From assembly GCF_005222205.1 (NCBI RefSeq), contig NZ_CP032349.1, positions 310,001-374,000 on the forward strand: a DNA stretch of 64,000 nt. Direction: 5' to 3'. Shown here in pieces: positions 7,740-17,838 of the stretch. The notes beneath the pieces were generated by a model. It was not told where the DNA came from and ran no database searches. It saw nothing but the letters and a program-made list of their open reading frames with translations. The stretch is from Azospirillum brasilense (GTDB taxonomy: Bacteria; Pseudomonadota; Alphaproteobacteria; Azospirillales; Azospirillaceae). Each line of letters begins with the position of its first letter. Within the stretch, counting starts at the first letter, position 1. The position numbers and the translations under genes were made by a program.

Positions 7740-9215
7740 TCATACCCCATCGGCCTCGCGGAAGGCGGCGCTGAGGTCACCGTAGAGGCGGCGGAACAGG
7801 CGGCGGCGCGGCGCCAGGGCGGCGGCCAGGGCCGGGTCCGGCTCCACGGTGTGACGGATCTCCAAGGGCCGGCACACGGTTTCCGGCTCCTCGCCCGTCA
7901 CCGCGAGGCGCGCCAGACGGGCCGCCCCGAAGGCCGGGCCGACCTCGCCCCCCGCCGGGTAGTCGAGCGGCCGGCCAAGCGCGCTCGCCAGGATGCGGCC
8001 CCACAGGGCGCTGCGCGCGCCACCGCCGATCACCAGGAAGCGTTCGACGCGTCCGCCGGCCTCCTCCAGGGCGTCCAGCCCGTCGGCGAAGGCGAAGGCC
8101 ACCCCCTCCAGCACGGCGCGGGCGAGCGCCCCGCGGTCGGTGTCGTGGGTCAGGCCGAAGAGGACGCCCTTGGCGTGCGGGTCGTTGTGCGGCGTGCGCT
8201 CCCCCGACAGATAGGGCAGGAAGACCAGCGCGCCGGGATCGCCCCCGTGAGATTCCGCCTCGCGCAGCAGCGCCGCCTCGTCCGCGGCGCCGGTCAGGCG
8301 GGCGGCGAAGGACAGGCAGCTCGCCGCGCTCAGCATCACCGACATCTGGTGCCAACGGTTGGGCAAGGCATGGCAGAAGGCATGCACGCCGCGTTCGGGG
8401 TTGGGCGCGAAGCGGTCGCCGCTGACGAACAGCACGCCCGAGGTGCCCAGCGACAGGAAGGCGCTGCCCGGCGCCACCACACCGACTCCCACCGCACCGG
8501 CCGCGTTGTCGCCGGCCCCCGCCGCCACCACGGTTCCCAGCGGAACGCCCCACTCGGCGGCGACCTCCGCCCTTAAGGCGCCGGAGGGCTGACACCCTTC
8601 GTACAGCGTCGGCATGTGCGCCTCGCCGAGCCCCGTGGCGGCCAGAAGCTCGTCCGACCACGCGCGCCGGCCGACGTCCAGCCACAGCGTGCCGGCGGAG
8701 TCCGACAGGTCCGAGGCGTGGTCGCCGGTCATGCGCAGGCGCAGCCAGTCCTTGGGCAGCAGCACCTTGGCGGTCGCTTTGAACCGGTCCGGCTCGTGCG
8801 CCGCGACCCACAGCAGCTTGGGCGCGGTGAAGCCGGGCATGGCGCGGTTCCCGGCGATGGCGCGCAGGTTGGGCGCACGGCGCTCCAGCTCCGCGCATTC
8901 CGCACCGCTGCGCCCGTCGTTCCATAGGATGGCCGGGCGCAGCACGCGGTCCTGCCGGTCGAGCAGGGTCGCCCCGTGCATCTGCCCCGACAGCCCTATC
9001 CCCCGCACCGCCGCCATCGCGTCGGGATGGGCGGCGCGCAGTCCGGCGACGGCGCGTCCGGTGGCGGCCCACCAGTCCTCCGGGTCCTGCTCCGACCACA
9101 GCGGGTGCGGGCGGCTGACCTCCAGCGGGGCGGTGGACTGGCCGACGAGGCGTTGCGCCGCGTCGACCAGCACCGCCTTGACGCCGGACGTTCCCAGGTC
9201 GATGCCGAGATACAT
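7740..9215 (-). CDS. xylB: Xylulokinase
   Basis: A 491-residue FGGY-family sugar kinase that phosphorylates D-xylulose to xylulose 5-phosphate for the pentose phosphate pathway. The start at 9215 gives MYLGIDLGTSGVKAVLVD, the standard phosphate-1 motif. GLSGQMHG and ILWNDGRS follow, then the second ATPase-domain motifs FLSLGTSGVLF and FLVIGGGARSALWGRILA near the C-terminus. It is the last gene of the minus-strand xylose operon, 28 bp after xylA, which strongly supports xylulokinase over other FGGY kinases. Confidence 0.95.
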   Translation of the reverse strand: MYLGIDLGTSGVKAVLVDAAQRLVGQSTAPLEVSRPHPLWSEQDPEDWWAATGRAVAGLRAAHPDAMAAVRGIGLSGQMHGATLLDRQDRVLRPAILWNDGRSGAECAELERRAPNLRAIAGNRAMPGFTAPKLLWVAAHEPDRFKATAKVLLPKDWLRLRMTGDHASDLSDSAGTLWLDVGRRAWSDELLAATGLGEAHMPTLYEGCQPSGALRAEVAAEWGVPLGTVVAAGAGDNAAGAVGVGVVAPGSAFLSLGTSGVLFVSGDRFAPNPERGVHAFCHALPNRWHQMSVMLSAASCLSFAARLTGAADEAALLREAESHGGDPGALVFLPYLSGERTPHNDPHAKGVLFGLTHDTDRGALARAVLEGVAFAFADGLDALEEAGGRVERFLVIGGGARSALWGRILASALGRPLDYPAGGEVGPAFGAARLARLAVTGEEPETVCRPLEIRHTVEPDPALAAALAPRRRLFRRLYGDLSAAFREADGV

Positions 9216-9243
9216 GGACCTTCCCCTCAATCAGCCGGCGGCC

Positions 9244-10551
9244 TCAGACGAGGCGGTTCACCAGATTCTCCAGCATCTCCTGCCGGCCCGAGCGCGGCCG
9301 GGGATCGAGGCCGAGGCCGGCGTCGGCCGCGCCGGCCAGATCTAGCCCGCCGAGCAGCTTTTGGCCGAGATCGCCGCTCCAGCCGGCGTAGCGCTCCGCG
9401 CGCAAGTCTCGCAGCCGGCCGTCCTCGACGAGCCGCGCCCCGGCGAGCAGCGCGCGGGCCAGCGTGTCGATGCCGCCGACATGGGCGTGCAGGAGGTCGT
9501 CCGGCTCGACGCTCTGGCGCCGGATCTTGGCGTCGAAGTTGAAGCCGCCGGTGGTGAAGCCGCCGCCCTCCAGGATGCGCGCCATGGGCAGCGCCAGCTC
9601 CACATGGTCGTTGGGGAACTGGTCGGTGTCCCAGCCGTTCTGCGGGTCGCCCCGGTTCATGTCGATGGAGCCGAAGACGCCCAGCGCCAGCGCCGTCGCC
9701 ACCTCGTGCTCGAAGCTGTGGCCGGCCAGCGTGGCGTGGTTCACCTCGATGTTGACGGCGACCTCTTTCTCCAACCCGTAGCGCTTCAGGAAGCCGTAGA
9801 CCGTCGCCACGTCGTGGTCGTACTGGTGCTTGGTCGGCTCCATCGGCTTGGGCTCGATCAGGATGGTGCCGGTGAAGCCGATCTTGTGCTTGTGCTCGAC
9901 CACCATCGTCAGGAAGCGGCCGAGCTGGTCCAGCTCGCGCGCCATGTCGGTGTTGAGCAGCGTGTCGTAGCCCTCGCGCCCGCCCCACAGCACGTAGTTG
10001 ACGCCGCCCAGCCGCTGCGTCGCCTCCAGCGCGTCGCGCACCTGCGCCGCCGCGCAGGCGAAGACCTCCGGGTCCGGGTTGGTGGCCGCGCCGGCCATGT
10101 AGCGGGGGTGCGAGAACAGGTTGGCGGTGCCCCACAGCAGCTTGACGCCGCTGCGCTCGATGCAGCCCTGCAGCCGCTCGGTCAGGCGGGCGAAGACCGC
10201 CTGCGTCTCCCGCAGGGAGCCCATCTCGGGCGCCACGTCGCGGTCATGGAAGGTGAAGAAGGGCGCGCCGAGCTTTTCGAACAGCTCGAACGCCACGTCC
10301 ATCTTCGCCTCGGCCAGCGCCACCGGATCGCCGGCGCGCATCCAGGGCCGGTCCAGCGTGCCGCCGCCGAAGGGATCGGAGCCGGGCCAGCAGAAGCTGT
10401 GCCAGTAGCAGACGGCGACGCGCAGATGGTCGGCCATGCGCCGGCCCAGGACCATGCGGTCGGGGTCGTACCAGCGGTAGGCGAGCGGGGTGTCGCTGTC
10501 CGGCCCCTCGTAGCGGATGCGCTCGACGCCGGTGAAATAGGCTTCGGTCAT
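9244..10551 (-). CDS. xylA: Xylose isomerase
   Basis: A 435-residue TIM-barrel enzyme that interconverts D-xylose and D-xylulose with two divalent metals. The start at 10551 ([17 protein letters not shown]) is preferred because AAAGGA lies seven bases upstream. Motifs seen are [11 protein letters not shown] with the catalytic histidine, [16 protein letters not shown] and [17 protein letters not shown] with metal-binding Glu/His, and [17 protein letters not shown] with the metal-binding Asp. Length matches the class II bacterial enzyme. It is followed directly by xylB and preceded by the MocA-family gene after 11 bp. Confidence 0.97.
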   Translation of the reverse strand: MTEAYFTGVERIRYEGPDSDTPLAYRWYDPDRMVLGRRMADHLRVAVCYWHSFCWPGSDPFGGGTLDRPWMRAGDPVALAEAKMDVAFELFEKLGAPFFTFHDRDVAPEMGSLRETQAVFARLTERLQGCIERSGVKLLWGTANLFSHPRYMAGAATNPDPEVFACAAAQVRDALEATQRLGGVNYVLWGGREGYDTLLNTDMARELDQLGRFLTMVVEHKHKIGFTGTILIEPKPMEPTKHQYDHDVATVYGFLKRYGLEKEVAVNIEVNHATLAGHSFEHEVATALALGVFGSIDMNRGDPQNGWDTDQFPNDHVELALPMARILEGGGFTTGGFNFDAKIRRQSVEPDDLLHAHVGGIDTLARALLAGARLVEDGRLRDLRAERYAGWSGDLGQKLLGGLDLAGAADAGLGLDPRPRSGRQEMLENLVNRLV

Positions 10552-10562
10552 GGCAAATCCTT

Positions 10563-11738
10563 TCAAATCTCGACCCAGGCGGCGTCCCGGCGGCTCGATT
10601 CCACGGCGGCGTGGATGAAGCGCACGCCGCGCACGCCGTCCTGGACGGTGGGGACGAGGGCCGCTTGCTCACCGGCGGCGGCACCGCCCATGCGGGCGAC
10701 GATCAGGTCGGCGGCGTCGCGGTAGATCTGGGCGAAGCCTTCCAGATAGCCTTCGGGATGGCCCGACGGGATGCGCGTGGCGTGCGCGGCGGCCCCGTCG
10801 GACCCGGGGCCGCCGCGGGTGATGGTGCGCGGCGGCTCGCCGAGCGGGCTGAAGCGCAGGTGGTTCGGCTGCTCCTGGAACCACTCCAGCCCGCCCTTGT
10901 CGCCGTAGACGCGCAGGCGCAGCCCGTTCTCGTGGCCAGGCGCCACCTGACTGGCCCACAGCATGCCGCGCGCGCCGTTGCCGAAGCGCAGCATCATGTG
11001 CGCGTTGTCGTCGAGCCGGCGCCCCTCCACGAAGGCGGTCAGATCGGCGGCGACCCGCGTGCAGCGCAGGCCGGTGACGAACTCCGCCAGCTGGAAGGCG
11101 TGGGTGCCGATGTCGCCGACGCAGCCGGCGATGCCGCTGCGCGCCGGGTCGGTCCGCCATTCCGCCTGCTTCTGCCCGCTCTCCTCCAGCCGGGTGCTCA
11201 GCCAGTCCTGCGGGTATTCGACCTGAACGACGCGGAGGGCGCCCAGGTCACCGGCCGCCACCATGGCGCGGGCCTGCCGCACCATCGGATAGCCGGTGTA
11301 GTTGTGGGTCAGCGCGAAGACGAGGCCGCTGCGCTCCACCGCCGCCGCCAGATCCTCCGCGTCCTCCACCGTGGTGGTCAGCGGCTTGTCGCAGATGACG
11401 TGGATGCCCGCCTCCAGGAACGCCTTGGCGGCGTCGTGGTGCAGGTGGTTGGGCGTGACGATGCTGACCACGTCGATGCCGTCGTCGCGCGCCGCCTCGG
11501 CCCGCGCCATCTCCGCGAAGCTGGCGTAGCAGCGCTCCGGCGGCAGGAACAGGTCGGCGCCGCTGGCTTGGCAGCGCTCCGGATCGGAGGACAGCGCCCC
11601 GGCCCGCAGTTCGTAACGGTCGTCGAGGCGCGCGGCGATGCGGTGCACCGCCCCGATGAAGGCGCCCCGCCCGCCGCCGACCATGCCCAGGCGCAGCCGG
11701 CGGTTCGGCCCGGAGGCCGTTTTCCCTTCGATGGTCAT
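10563..11738 (-). CDS. Gfo/Idh/MocA-family NAD(P)-dependent sugar oxidoreductase
   Basis: A 391-residue protein with an N-terminal Rossmann fold ([21 protein letters not shown]), the variant EKP motif CDKPLT holding the catalytic lysine, and the [13 protein letters not shown] segment that supplies the Asp/His pair. The start at 11738 follows a strong GGAGGAAG site. Family members oxidise inositols, glucosides or aldoses at a ring carbon. It lies 11 bp upstream of xylA and 13 bp downstream of the TIM-barrel isomerase, a pair commonly found together in inositol- and glycoside-type pathways. Its presence suggests the operon handles more than free xylose; the exact substrate is unknown. Confidence 0.88.
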   Translation of the reverse strand: MTIEGKTASGPNRRLRLGMVGGGRGAFIGAVHRIAARLDDRYELRAGALSSDPERCQASGADLFLPPERCYASFAEMARAEAARDDGIDVVSIVTPNHLHHDAAKAFLEAGIHVICDKPLTTTVEDAEDLAAAVERSGLVFALTHNYTGYPMVRQARAMVAAGDLGALRVVQVEYPQDWLSTRLEESGQKQAEWRTDPARSGIAGCVGDIGTHAFQLAEFVTGLRCTRVAADLTAFVEGRRLDDNAHMMLRFGNGARGMLWASQVAPGHENGLRLRVYGDKGGLEWFQEQPNHLRFSPLGEPPRTITRGGPGSDGAAAHATRIPSGHPEGYLEGFAQIYRDAADLIVARMGGAAAGEQAALVPTVQDGVRGVRFIHAAVESSRRDAAWVEI

Positions 11739-11751
11739 GTCTTCCTCCCGC

Positions 11752-12807
11752 TCAGCCGATGCCGAGCATGCGCCGGTTGGCCGAATCGTCGGTTCCGGCC
11801 CCGGCGAAGTCATCGAAAGCCTTCTCGGTCACCCGGATGATGTGCGCGTCGATGAACCGCGCGCCTTCGGCGGCCCCCTGCTCGGGGTGCTTCATGGCGC
11901 ATTCCCACTCCAGCACCGCCCAGCCGTCGAAGCCGTACTGGGTCAGCTTGGAAAAGATGCCGCCGAAATCGACCTGCCCGTCGCCCAGCGAGCGGAAGCG
12001 CCCGGCCCGGCCGATCCAGGGCTGGTAGCCGGAATAGACGCCCTGGCGCGGGGACGGGTTGAACTCCGCGTCCTTGACGTGGAACATCTTGATCCGTTCG
12101 TGATAGACGTCGATGTAGCCGAGATAGTCGAGCTGCTGCAGCACGAAGTGGCTGGGATCGTAGAGGATGTTGCAGCGCGGGTGGTTGCCGACGCGCTCCA
12201 AGAACATCTCGAAGGTCGCTCCGTCGAACAGGTCCTCGCCGGGATGGATCTCATAGCAGAGGTCCACCCCCGCCGCGTCGAAGGCGTCGAGGATCGGCCG
12301 CCAGCGCCGCGCCAGTTCGTCGAAAGCCGTTTCGATCAGCCCCGCCGGGCGCTGCGGCCAGGGATAGACGTAGGGCCAGGCCAGAGCGCCGGAGAAGGTG
12401 ACGTGCGCCGTCAGCCCCAGGTTGGCCGAGGCCTTGGCCGCCATCAGCAGCTGGTTGACCGCCCATTCCTGGCGGGCCTTCGGGTTGCCGCGCACCTCCG
12501 GTGCGGCGAAGCCGTCGAACGCCTCGTCATAGGCCGGGTGCACGGCGACGAGCTGCCCCTGGAGATGGGTGGACAGCTCGGTGATCTGCACGCCGGCCTC
12601 AGCCAGCACGCCCTTCACCTCGTCGCAGTAGCCCTTGCTCTCGGCGGCCCGGGCGAGGTCGAACAGGCGGCCGTCCCAGGACGGGATCTGCACGCCCTTG
12701 AAGCCCAGCCCGGCGGCCCAGGCGCCGATGGCCGGAAGGCTGTTGAACGGCGCCGCGTCCCCCGCGAACTGCGCGAGGAAGATCGCCGGCCCCTTGATCG
12801 TTTTCAT
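11752..12807 (-). CDS. Sugar phosphate isomerase/epimerase-family TIM-barrel protein (AP_endonuc_2 fold)
   Basis: A 351-residue protein. The start at 12807 (MKTIKGPAIFLAQFAGD) has GGGGAGA upstream. Metal- and substrate-site motifs typical of the xylose-isomerase-like TIM barrel are visible: CYEIHPGEDLFDG, NILYDPSHFVLQQLDYLGYID and IKMFHVKDAEFNPS, then VLEWECAMKH. Relatives include IolE, hydroxypyruvate isomerase and 3-ketoglucoside epimerase-type enzymes. Genes for such proteins are often next to a MocA dehydrogenase, as here, where the two may act in sequence (inference). It is translated from the same minus-strand operon as the ABC transporter and xylAB. Confidence 0.85.
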   Translation of the reverse strand: MKTIKGPAIFLAQFAGDAAPFNSLPAIGAWAAGLGFKGVQIPSWDGRLFDLARAAESKGYCDEVKGVLAEAGVQITELSTHLQGQLVAVHPAYDEAFDGFAAPEVRGNPKARQEWAVNQLLMAAKASANLGLTAHVTFSGALAWPYVYPWPQRPAGLIETAFDELARRWRPILDAFDAAGVDLCYEIHPGEDLFDGATFEMFLERVGNHPRCNILYDPSHFVLQQLDYLGYIDVYHERIKMFHVKDAEFNPSPRQGVYSGYQPWIGRAGRFRSLGDGQVDFGGIFSKLTQYGFDGWAVLEWECAMKHPEQGAAEGARFIDAHIIRVTEKAFDDFAGAGTDDSANRRMLGIG

Positions 12808-12837
12808 GATGGGTCTCCCCATGAGTGTGCTGGTGTC

Positions 12838-12864
12838 CCCTCCACCGCCAGAGGCGGGGGAGGG
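12838..12864. repeat. GC-rich hairpin in intergenic gap (repeat-like)
   Basis: CCCTCCACCGCC and GGCGGGGGAGGG flank an AGA loop; eleven of twelve pairs match, with one A-G mismatch. It lies between the binding-protein gene and the downstream isomerase gene, so it may stabilise the upstream transcript's 3' end or attenuate downstream expression. The pyrimidine-rich arm with a short loop resembles the elements near 53102 and 63208. No T-tract follows, so it is not a classical terminator. Confidence 0.45.
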
Positions 12865-12885
12865 CCAGGGAGGGGGCAGAGGTTC

Positions 12886-13839
12886 TTAGAACGGCGAGTC
12901 CGGGTAGTAGTATTTCGCGGCGTTCTCCGGGGTCACCAGCGTCGCCTCGATGATGTATTCCTTCTGGATCGGCGCCTTCTCCACCAGATGCTTGGCGGTG
13001 ATCTCCATGGCCTCGGCGATCATCGCGGGCGGGTAGAGGACGTCGGCGGGGACCAGCACGTCCTTGTCCATGACGCGCTTGATCATGTCCTTCATGCCGG
13101 CGCCGCCGAGGATGAACATCTCCTTCTCGCGGCCGGCCTGCTTGACGGCCTCGATGACGCCGAGCGCGATGTCGTCGTCCTGCGCCCACACCGCGTCGAT
13201 CTTCGGGAAGCGGGACAGGAAGTCCTGCATCACCTTGAAGCCGTCATCGCGGTTCCAGTTGGCGTACTGCATTCCCAGCACCTTGATCTGGGTGCCCTCG
13301 ATCTCCTTCATGAAGGCGTCGACGCGCTGGTTGTCGATCACGGTGGGGATGCCGCGCAGCACCACGATGTCGCCCTTGCCGCCCATCTTCTCCTTCATGA
13401 ACCGGGCGGAGACCTCGCCCATCTGCGGGTTGTTGCCGGCAACGTAAAGGTCCTGGATGGACGGGTCGGTCAGGCCGCGGTCCACCACCGTGACGAACTT
13501 GCCGGCCTGCTTGACCGCGCGCACGGGGTCGGTCATCGGCGCGGATTCGAAGGGCAGGATGACCAGCGCGTCGATCCGCTGCACCGAGACCAGATCCTCC
13601 AGGTCGTTGGCCTGACGCCCGACGTCGCGGGCGGTGACGATCACCACGTCGAGGTTCGGGTACTGCTTCTCCAGCCGCTTCTCGGCCTGCTGGGCGTGCC
13701 AGTTGAGGCCGCCGGCCCAGCCGTGCGTCGCGGCGGGGATGGACACGCCCATCTTGATCTTCTGCTGCGCCCAGCCGGCGACCGGCGCTACCATCAGGCC
13801 CGCGGCCAGCGCCGCGGCCAGAGCGAAACGGAACGTCAT
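12886..13839 (-). CDS. CUT2-family ABC transporter sugar-binding protein (RbsB/XylF-like)
   Basis: A 317-residue periplasmic protein with a clear signal peptide (MTFRFALAAALAAGLMVAPVAGWAQ) and an AGGGAGGAATCGACC leader before the ATG at 13839. The type-I periplasmic-binding fold is evident: KMGVSIPAATHGWAGGLNWHAQQAEKRL, then LEDLVSVQRIDALVILPFES, GKFVTVVDRGL, GDIVVLRGIPTVIDNQRVDAF, and DAVWAQDDDIALGVIEAVKQAG. It captures a pentose or related sugar for the 13867-14871 permease. Here it is the third gene of the operon after the ATPase and permease, whereas in many CUT2 operons the binding protein comes first. Confidence 0.93.
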   Translation of the reverse strand: MTFRFALAAALAAGLMVAPVAGWAQQKIKMGVSIPAATHGWAGGLNWHAQQAEKRLEKQYPNLDVVIVTARDVGRQANDLEDLVSVQRIDALVILPFESAPMTDPVRAVKQAGKFVTVVDRGLTDPSIQDLYVAGNNPQMGEVSARFMKEKMGGKGDIVVLRGIPTVIDNQRVDAFMKEIEGTQIKVLGMQYANWNRDDGFKVMQDFLSRFPKIDAVWAQDDDIALGVIEAVKQAGREKEMFILGGAGMKDMIKRVMDKDVLVPADVLYPPAMIAEAMEITAKHLVEKAPIQKEYIIEATLVTPENAAKYYYPDSPF

Positions 13840-13866
13840 GGTCGATTCCTCCCTCTTCGTATTATT

Positions 13867-14871
13867 TCAGCGACGCGCCACGGTCCCCCGTTGCAGGAGC
13901 ACCGCGACGATGATGATCACCCCCTGGATGGTGCCGTTCAGGTAGACGCTGATGGCGCCGGTCAGGTTGAGGATGTTGTCGATCAGCGTGAGCATGACGG
14001 CGCCCACCACCGTGCCCCAGATGCGGCCGTAGCCGCCCTTCAGCATGGTGCCGCCGATGATGACGGCGGCGATGGCCTCCAGCTCCCACAGCAGGCCCGT
14101 GGTGGCCGAGGCCGAGCCCAGCCGCGGCACGTAGATCACCACGGCGATGGCGACGCACAGGCCCTGAAGCACGAAGGCCAGCAGCTTGACCCGGTCCACG
14201 TTGATCGCCGAATAGCGCGCCACGTCCTCGCTGGAGCCGATGGCGGCGCAGTAGCGGCCGAAGCGCGTGCGGTACATGATCAGCGCGCCGATCAGCGCCA
14301 CCACCGCGAAGGCCAGGATCGGGTAGGAGATGCCGAAGACGCCGCCGTAATAGACGGGCCGGTAGATCGTGCGGATCTCCGAATTCAGGGACAGCGTGCC
14401 GCCGTCGGCGATGTAGGTGACCAGGGACCGGAAGATGCCCATGGTCCCCAGCGTGACGATGAACGCCTCCATCCTCCCCTTGGTCACCAGCAGCCCGTTG
14501 ACCAGCCCCGCCGCCAGCCCGAGCCCCAGCGCCACCAGGACGCCGATCAGGATGACCGGCAGCCCGGCGCCCATGGAGCCGACCAGGGCGTTCATCACCA
14601 CGATCGTCACGCCCGACGCGAAGGCGGCCAGGGAGCCGACCGACAGGTCGATCCCGCCGGTGGTGATGACGAAGGTGGCCCCGACCGCGATGATGCCGAT
14701 GAAGGCGGTGCGGGTCAGCACGTTGCCGATGTTGCCCGGGCTGAGGAACACCGGGTTGACGATGGTGCCCAGCACGATCAGCGCGGCCAGCGCCAGGAAC
14801 GGCCCGTAGAGTTTCAGATCGAAGCCGGAGGAGGGCTTCCGCGCGGCCTCAGGCATGACCGACGGCGTCAT
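13867..14871 (-). CDS. CUT2-family sugar ABC transporter permease (RbsC/XylH-like)
   Basis: A 334-residue, strongly hydrophobic inner-membrane protein of the BPD_transp_2 family. Hallmarks are [35 protein letters not shown], repeated membrane segments, and [45 protein letters not shown] towards the C-terminus. The start at 14871 is supported by AAGGAGACGCGC just upstream and overlaps the end of the ATPase gene by 23 bp, which implies translational coupling. It forms the channel for sugar bound by the 12886-13839 protein. Confidence 0.94.
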   Translation of the reverse strand: MTPSVMPEAARKPSSGFDLKLYGPFLALAALIVLGTIVNPVFLSPGNIGNVLTRTAFIGIIAVGATFVITTGGIDLSVGSLAAFASGVTIVVMNALVGSMGAGLPVILIGVLVALGLGLAAGLVNGLLVTKGRMEAFIVTLGTMGIFRSLVTYIADGGTLSLNSEIRTIYRPVYYGGVFGISYPILAFAVVALIGALIMYRTRFGRYCAAIGSSEDVARYSAINVDRVKLLAFVLQGLCVAIAVVIYVPRLGSASATTGLLWELEAIAAVIIGGTMLKGGYGRIWGTVVGAVMLTLIDNILNLTGAISVYLNGTIQGVIIIVAVLLQRGTVARR

Positions 14872-16432
14872 GCGCGTCTCCTTCTGATGTGCGGCTTGAT
14901 GAGCGGAGCGATGTGCGGCCCTTCAGGCCATCGACCATGCGGCCTTTCAGGCCGGTGGCGTAGCGGACGATCTCGCCCTCCTCGACGTCGGCCCCCTCCA
15001 GGATGCCGGTCACCACGCCGGAGCGCATGACCACCACCCGGTGCGACAGCCCGATGATCTCGGGCATTTCCGAGGAGATGAGGATCACCGACCCGCCCCG
15101 GCGGGCGAAGTCGTGCAGGAACTGGTAGATCTGCTGCTTGGTCCCGATGTCGATGCCGCGCGTCGGCTCGTCGACGATCAGGATGTCGGGATCGACCTGC
15201 ATGGTCTTGGCGAGCAGCAGCTTCTGCTGGTTGCCGCCGCTGAGGCTTCCGACCGGCACGTCCAGCGTCCGGACGCGGATGTCGAACTCCGTCACCGCGC
15301 GCTCCAGCGCCGCGGCCTCCCGCCGCTCGTCGACGAAGATCCGGCCGTAGCGGTCCAGCGCCAGCAGCGTCAGGTTCGGCTGCAAACCCTTGGCAAGCAG
15401 CAGGCCCTTGCCCTTGCGGTCCTCGGTCAGATAGGCGATGCCGGCGGCCACCGCGTCCTCCAGGCGGCGGACGCGCAACGGCTCCCCGTTGCGGGACAGC
15501 GTGCCGGCGGTGCGACGTCGCAATCCGAGCAGCCCCTCGGCCAGCTCCGTCCGCCCGGCGCCGATCAGCCCGGCGAAGCCCAGGATCTCGCCGCGGCGCA
15601 GGTCGAAGCCGGCACCCCGCACCCAGCCGGGAACGTCGATCCCCCGCGCCTCCAGCACCACGGGCGCGTCCGGCGCCGGCGGTGTCTTGGCCGGGAACAG
15701 GTCGCTGATCGCCCGCCCGACCATGAGCTGGGCGATGCCGTCCTCCGTCAGTTCGGCGGTCGGGCGGGTGGCGATGTGGTGGCCGTCGCGCAGAACCGTG
15801 ACCCGGTCGGTGATGGCCCGCACCTCGTCCAGCTTGTGGGAGGTGTAGACGATCCCCACCCCCTGGTCGCGCAGCCGGCGGATCAGCCCGAACAGCACGG
15901 CGGACTCGGTGCCGGTCAGCACCGCCGTGGGTTCGTCCATGATGAGGACGCGGACCTCGCGCGACATCGCCTTGGCGATCTCGACCATCTGCCGCTCCGA
16001 CACGGCGAGGTCGCGCACCCGCGCACGCGGGTCCACCGGGCATTCCAGCTCGGCCAGGACGGCGCGGGACCGCTCGCGCATGGCGCGCTTGTCGAGGAAG
16101 GGGCCGCGCCGCAGCTCGCGCCCGAGAAAGATGTTCTCCTCGACCGTCAGGTGTTCGGCGAGGTTGAATTCCTGGTGGATCAGCACGACGCCCGCCGCCT
16201 CGGCGGCGCCGATGCCGGAGAAGCTCACCGGCCGCCCATCCACGCGCACGGCGCCCGAGGTCGGCTGGTGAAAGCCGGACAGGATCTTCATCAGCGTCGA
16301 TTTGCCGGCCCCGTTCTCGCCGACCAGGGCGTGCACCTCACCGCGCAGGACGGTGAAATCCACCCCATGGAGGACCTCGACGGGCCCAAAGCTCTTCGTG
16401 ACGCCGAACGCTGCCAAAAGCGGCTCGGCCAT
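14849..16432 (-). CDS. CUT2-family sugar ABC transporter ATP-binding protein with two ATPase domains (RbsA/XylG-like)
   Basis: A 527-residue cytoplasmic protein with two tandem nucleotide-binding domains. Domain 1 has canonical Walker [12 protein letters not shown] and Walker [12 protein letters not shown] but a non-canonical signature, [15 protein letters not shown]. Domain 2 has a degenerate Walker A ([13 protein letters not shown]) but a good signature [13 protein letters not shown] and Walker [15 protein letters not shown]. This mix is normal for the family. It is the first gene of the seven-gene xylose-type operon and is divergent from the ROK repressor, with palindromic operator candidates between them. 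Confidence 0.95.
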   Translation of the reverse strand: MAEPLLAAFGVTKSFGPVEVLHGVDFTVLRGEVHALVGENGAGKSTLMKILSGFHQPTSGAVRVDGRPVSFSGIGAAEAAGVVLIHQEFNLAEHLTVEENIFLGRELRRGPFLDKRAMRERSRAVLAELECPVDPRARVRDLAVSERQMVEIAKAMSREVRVLIMDEPTAVLTGTESAVLFGLIRRLRDQGVGIVYTSHKLDEVRAITDRVTVLRDGHHIATRPTAELTEDGIAQLMVGRAISDLFPAKTPPAPDAPVVLEARGIDVPGWVRGAGFDLRRGEILGFAGLIGAGRTELAEGLLGLRRRTAGTLSRNGEPLRVRRLEDAVAAGIAYLTEDRKGKGLLLAKGLQPNLTLLALDRYGRIFVDERREAAALERAVTEFDIRVRTLDVPVGSLSGGNQQKLLLAKTMQVDPDILIVDEPTRGIDIGTKQQIYQFLHDFARRGGSVILISSEMPEIIGLSHRVVVMRSGVVTGILEGADVEEGEIVRYATGLKGRMVDGLKGRTSLRSSSRTSEGDAHDAVGHA

Positions 16433-16482
16433 GGGGTCGCCCCCTCCCTGGATTGCGGCTTCTCGTGTGGCCGCGAATTAGA

Positions 16483-16520
16483 TAGACGGTCTAACAAATG
16501 GGAGCGTATGATTCGAATCA
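16483..16520. promoter_or_regulatory. Candidate ROK-repressor operators: two palindromes in the divergent promoter region
   Basis: Two dyads lie between the ABC ATPase start (16432, minus) and the ROK start (16622, plus). TAGAC-G-GTCTA at 16483-16493 is a perfect 11-bp inverted repeat. TGATTCGAATCA at 16509-16520 is a perfect 12-bp palindrome. Their centres are about 26 bp apart. ROK regulators bind AT-rich palindromes and are usually autoregulated, so these are the best candidates for sugar-responsive control of both transcripts. Confidence 0.5.
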
Positions 16521-16621
16521 GCCCGCGTCAAGCCATGTCGGGGCGACATCCCCCACCTTTTCGGTGTATGCCCCGCCCGGCGCCCAACGATTGCCGCCCG
16601 ACGCGCGAGACAGGAATCCGC

Positions 16622-17800
16622 ATGCTGCCAAGGGTCAACTCGGCCGCGATCCGCCGCCTCAACATGGTCCGCGTCTTCCACGCGCTGCGGGAGAACCCGC
16701 GCTGCGCGCAGCGCGACCTCAGCCGGCTGACCGGCCTGGACAAAGCGACGACCTCGGCCATCGTGGCGCAGATGATCGAGGAGGGGCTGGTCGAGCGGAG
16801 CGAGGCGCCGCGCGCCCGCCGTATCGGCCGGCCGGAAACCGCGCTCGGCATCGCGCCGTCGGCCGGCCTGCTGGTCGGCGCCCGGCTGGAGCCGGGAACG
16901 ATCCGCATCGTCTCCACCACGCTGGCCGGCACGGTGGTGGAGCAGTCGCAGATCCCCGGCAGCACCGACCTCGCCACGGCGCTGCGCCGGCTGCACGAGG
17001 GGATCGACGCGATCGTCGCGGTGAGCCGGCCGGAGGGCGGAGCGGCACCGCCGCCCCTGCGCGGCATCGGCATCGGCATCCCGGCGCTGATGGACCGCGC
17101 GGGCCGGCTCGTGCTGGCGCCCAATCTGGGCTGGCGCGACACGCCGATCCGCCCGCTGCTGGAGGAGGCGCTGGGCGCACCGGTCCATGTCGACAACGAC
17201 ACCAAGGCCGCCGCCATGGCCGAGCGGCTGTTCGGCGCCTGCCGGGGGGTGGAGGATTTCGTTTATCTGACCGGCCATTCGGGCGTCGGCGGCGGGCTGT
17301 TCTTCGGCGGGCGGCTCTACCGCGGCGCGCAGGGCTTCGCCGGGGAGATCGGCCACCTGACCGTGGTGCGGGGCGGCCGTCCCTGCGGCTGCGGCAAGCG
17401 GGGCTGCCTGGAAACCTACGTCTCCGAGACGTCGATCCTCGCCCAGGCCGGCGAGCGGGGGCGCGCCCTGCCCGATCTCTGGGCGGCGGCGGCGGCGGCG
17501 CGCGACGGCGACCCGGTGGTGCGGACCCTGCTGGAAGACGCCGGCTCGCACCTCGGCTTCGCGCTGTCGCATCTGGTCAATTTGGCGAATCCGGGTCTGG
17601 TGGTGCTGGGCGGCAACCTGTCGATCGTCGCGGAGTTCGTTCTGCCGTCGCTGAACGCCGCCCTTGACGAGCACGCGCTCGAACCGCTGCGCCGCGACCT
17701 GCGGCTTCTCGTTTCGCCGCTCGGCCCGGACGCCGTTCCCATGGGGGGAATCGCGCTGGCCATGGATGGCTTCCTGTCGGTGCCCGGCCCGATCCTGTAA
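16622..17800 (+). CDS. ROK-family transcriptional repressor of the xylose-type operon
   Basis: A 392-residue regulator starting at the ATG at 16622 (MLPRVNSAAIRRLNMVRVFHALRE). A MarR-like helix-turn-helix occupies about residues 20-75 (CAQRDLSRLTGLDKATTSAIVAQMIEEGLVER). The ROK sugar-kinase-like domain follows, with DNDTKAAAMAERLFG, GHSGVGGGLFFGGRLYRGAQGFAGEIGHL and the zinc motif CGCGKRGCLETYVSE. Proteins of this architecture (XylR, NagC, Mlc) repress sugar operons until a sugar binds. The gene is divergent from the xylose-type operon, which points to pathway-specific control. Its 3' end converges on ridA with a strong hairpin between them. Confidence 0.92.
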   Translation: MLPRVNSAAIRRLNMVRVFHALRENPRCAQRDLSRLTGLDKATTSAIVAQMIEEGLVERSEAPRARRIGRPETALGIAPSAGLLVGARLEPGTIRIVSTTLAGTVVEQSQIPGSTDLATALRRLHEGIDAIVAVSRPEGGAAPPPLRGIGIGIPALMDRAGRLVLAPNLGWRDTPIRPLLEEALGAPVHVDNDTKAAAMAERLFGACRGVEDFVYLTGHSGVGGGLFFGGRLYRGAQGFAGEIGHLTVVRGGRPCGCGKRGCLETYVSETSILAQAGERGRALPDLWAAAAAARDGDPVVRTLLEDAGSHLGFALSHLVNLANPGLVVLGGNLSIVAEFVLPSLNAALDEHALEPLRRDLRLLVSPLGPDAVPMGGIALAMDGFLSVPGPIL

Positions 17801-17838
17801 GCTTGGTCCCCCTCTGGAGCGCGCCTCATCCCGTCACG

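Noticed and set aside
11638-15030. A 1130-codon open frame on the plus strand across the xylose operon
   Set aside because: It runs antisense through several conserved genes and has no recognisable motif or ribosome site.
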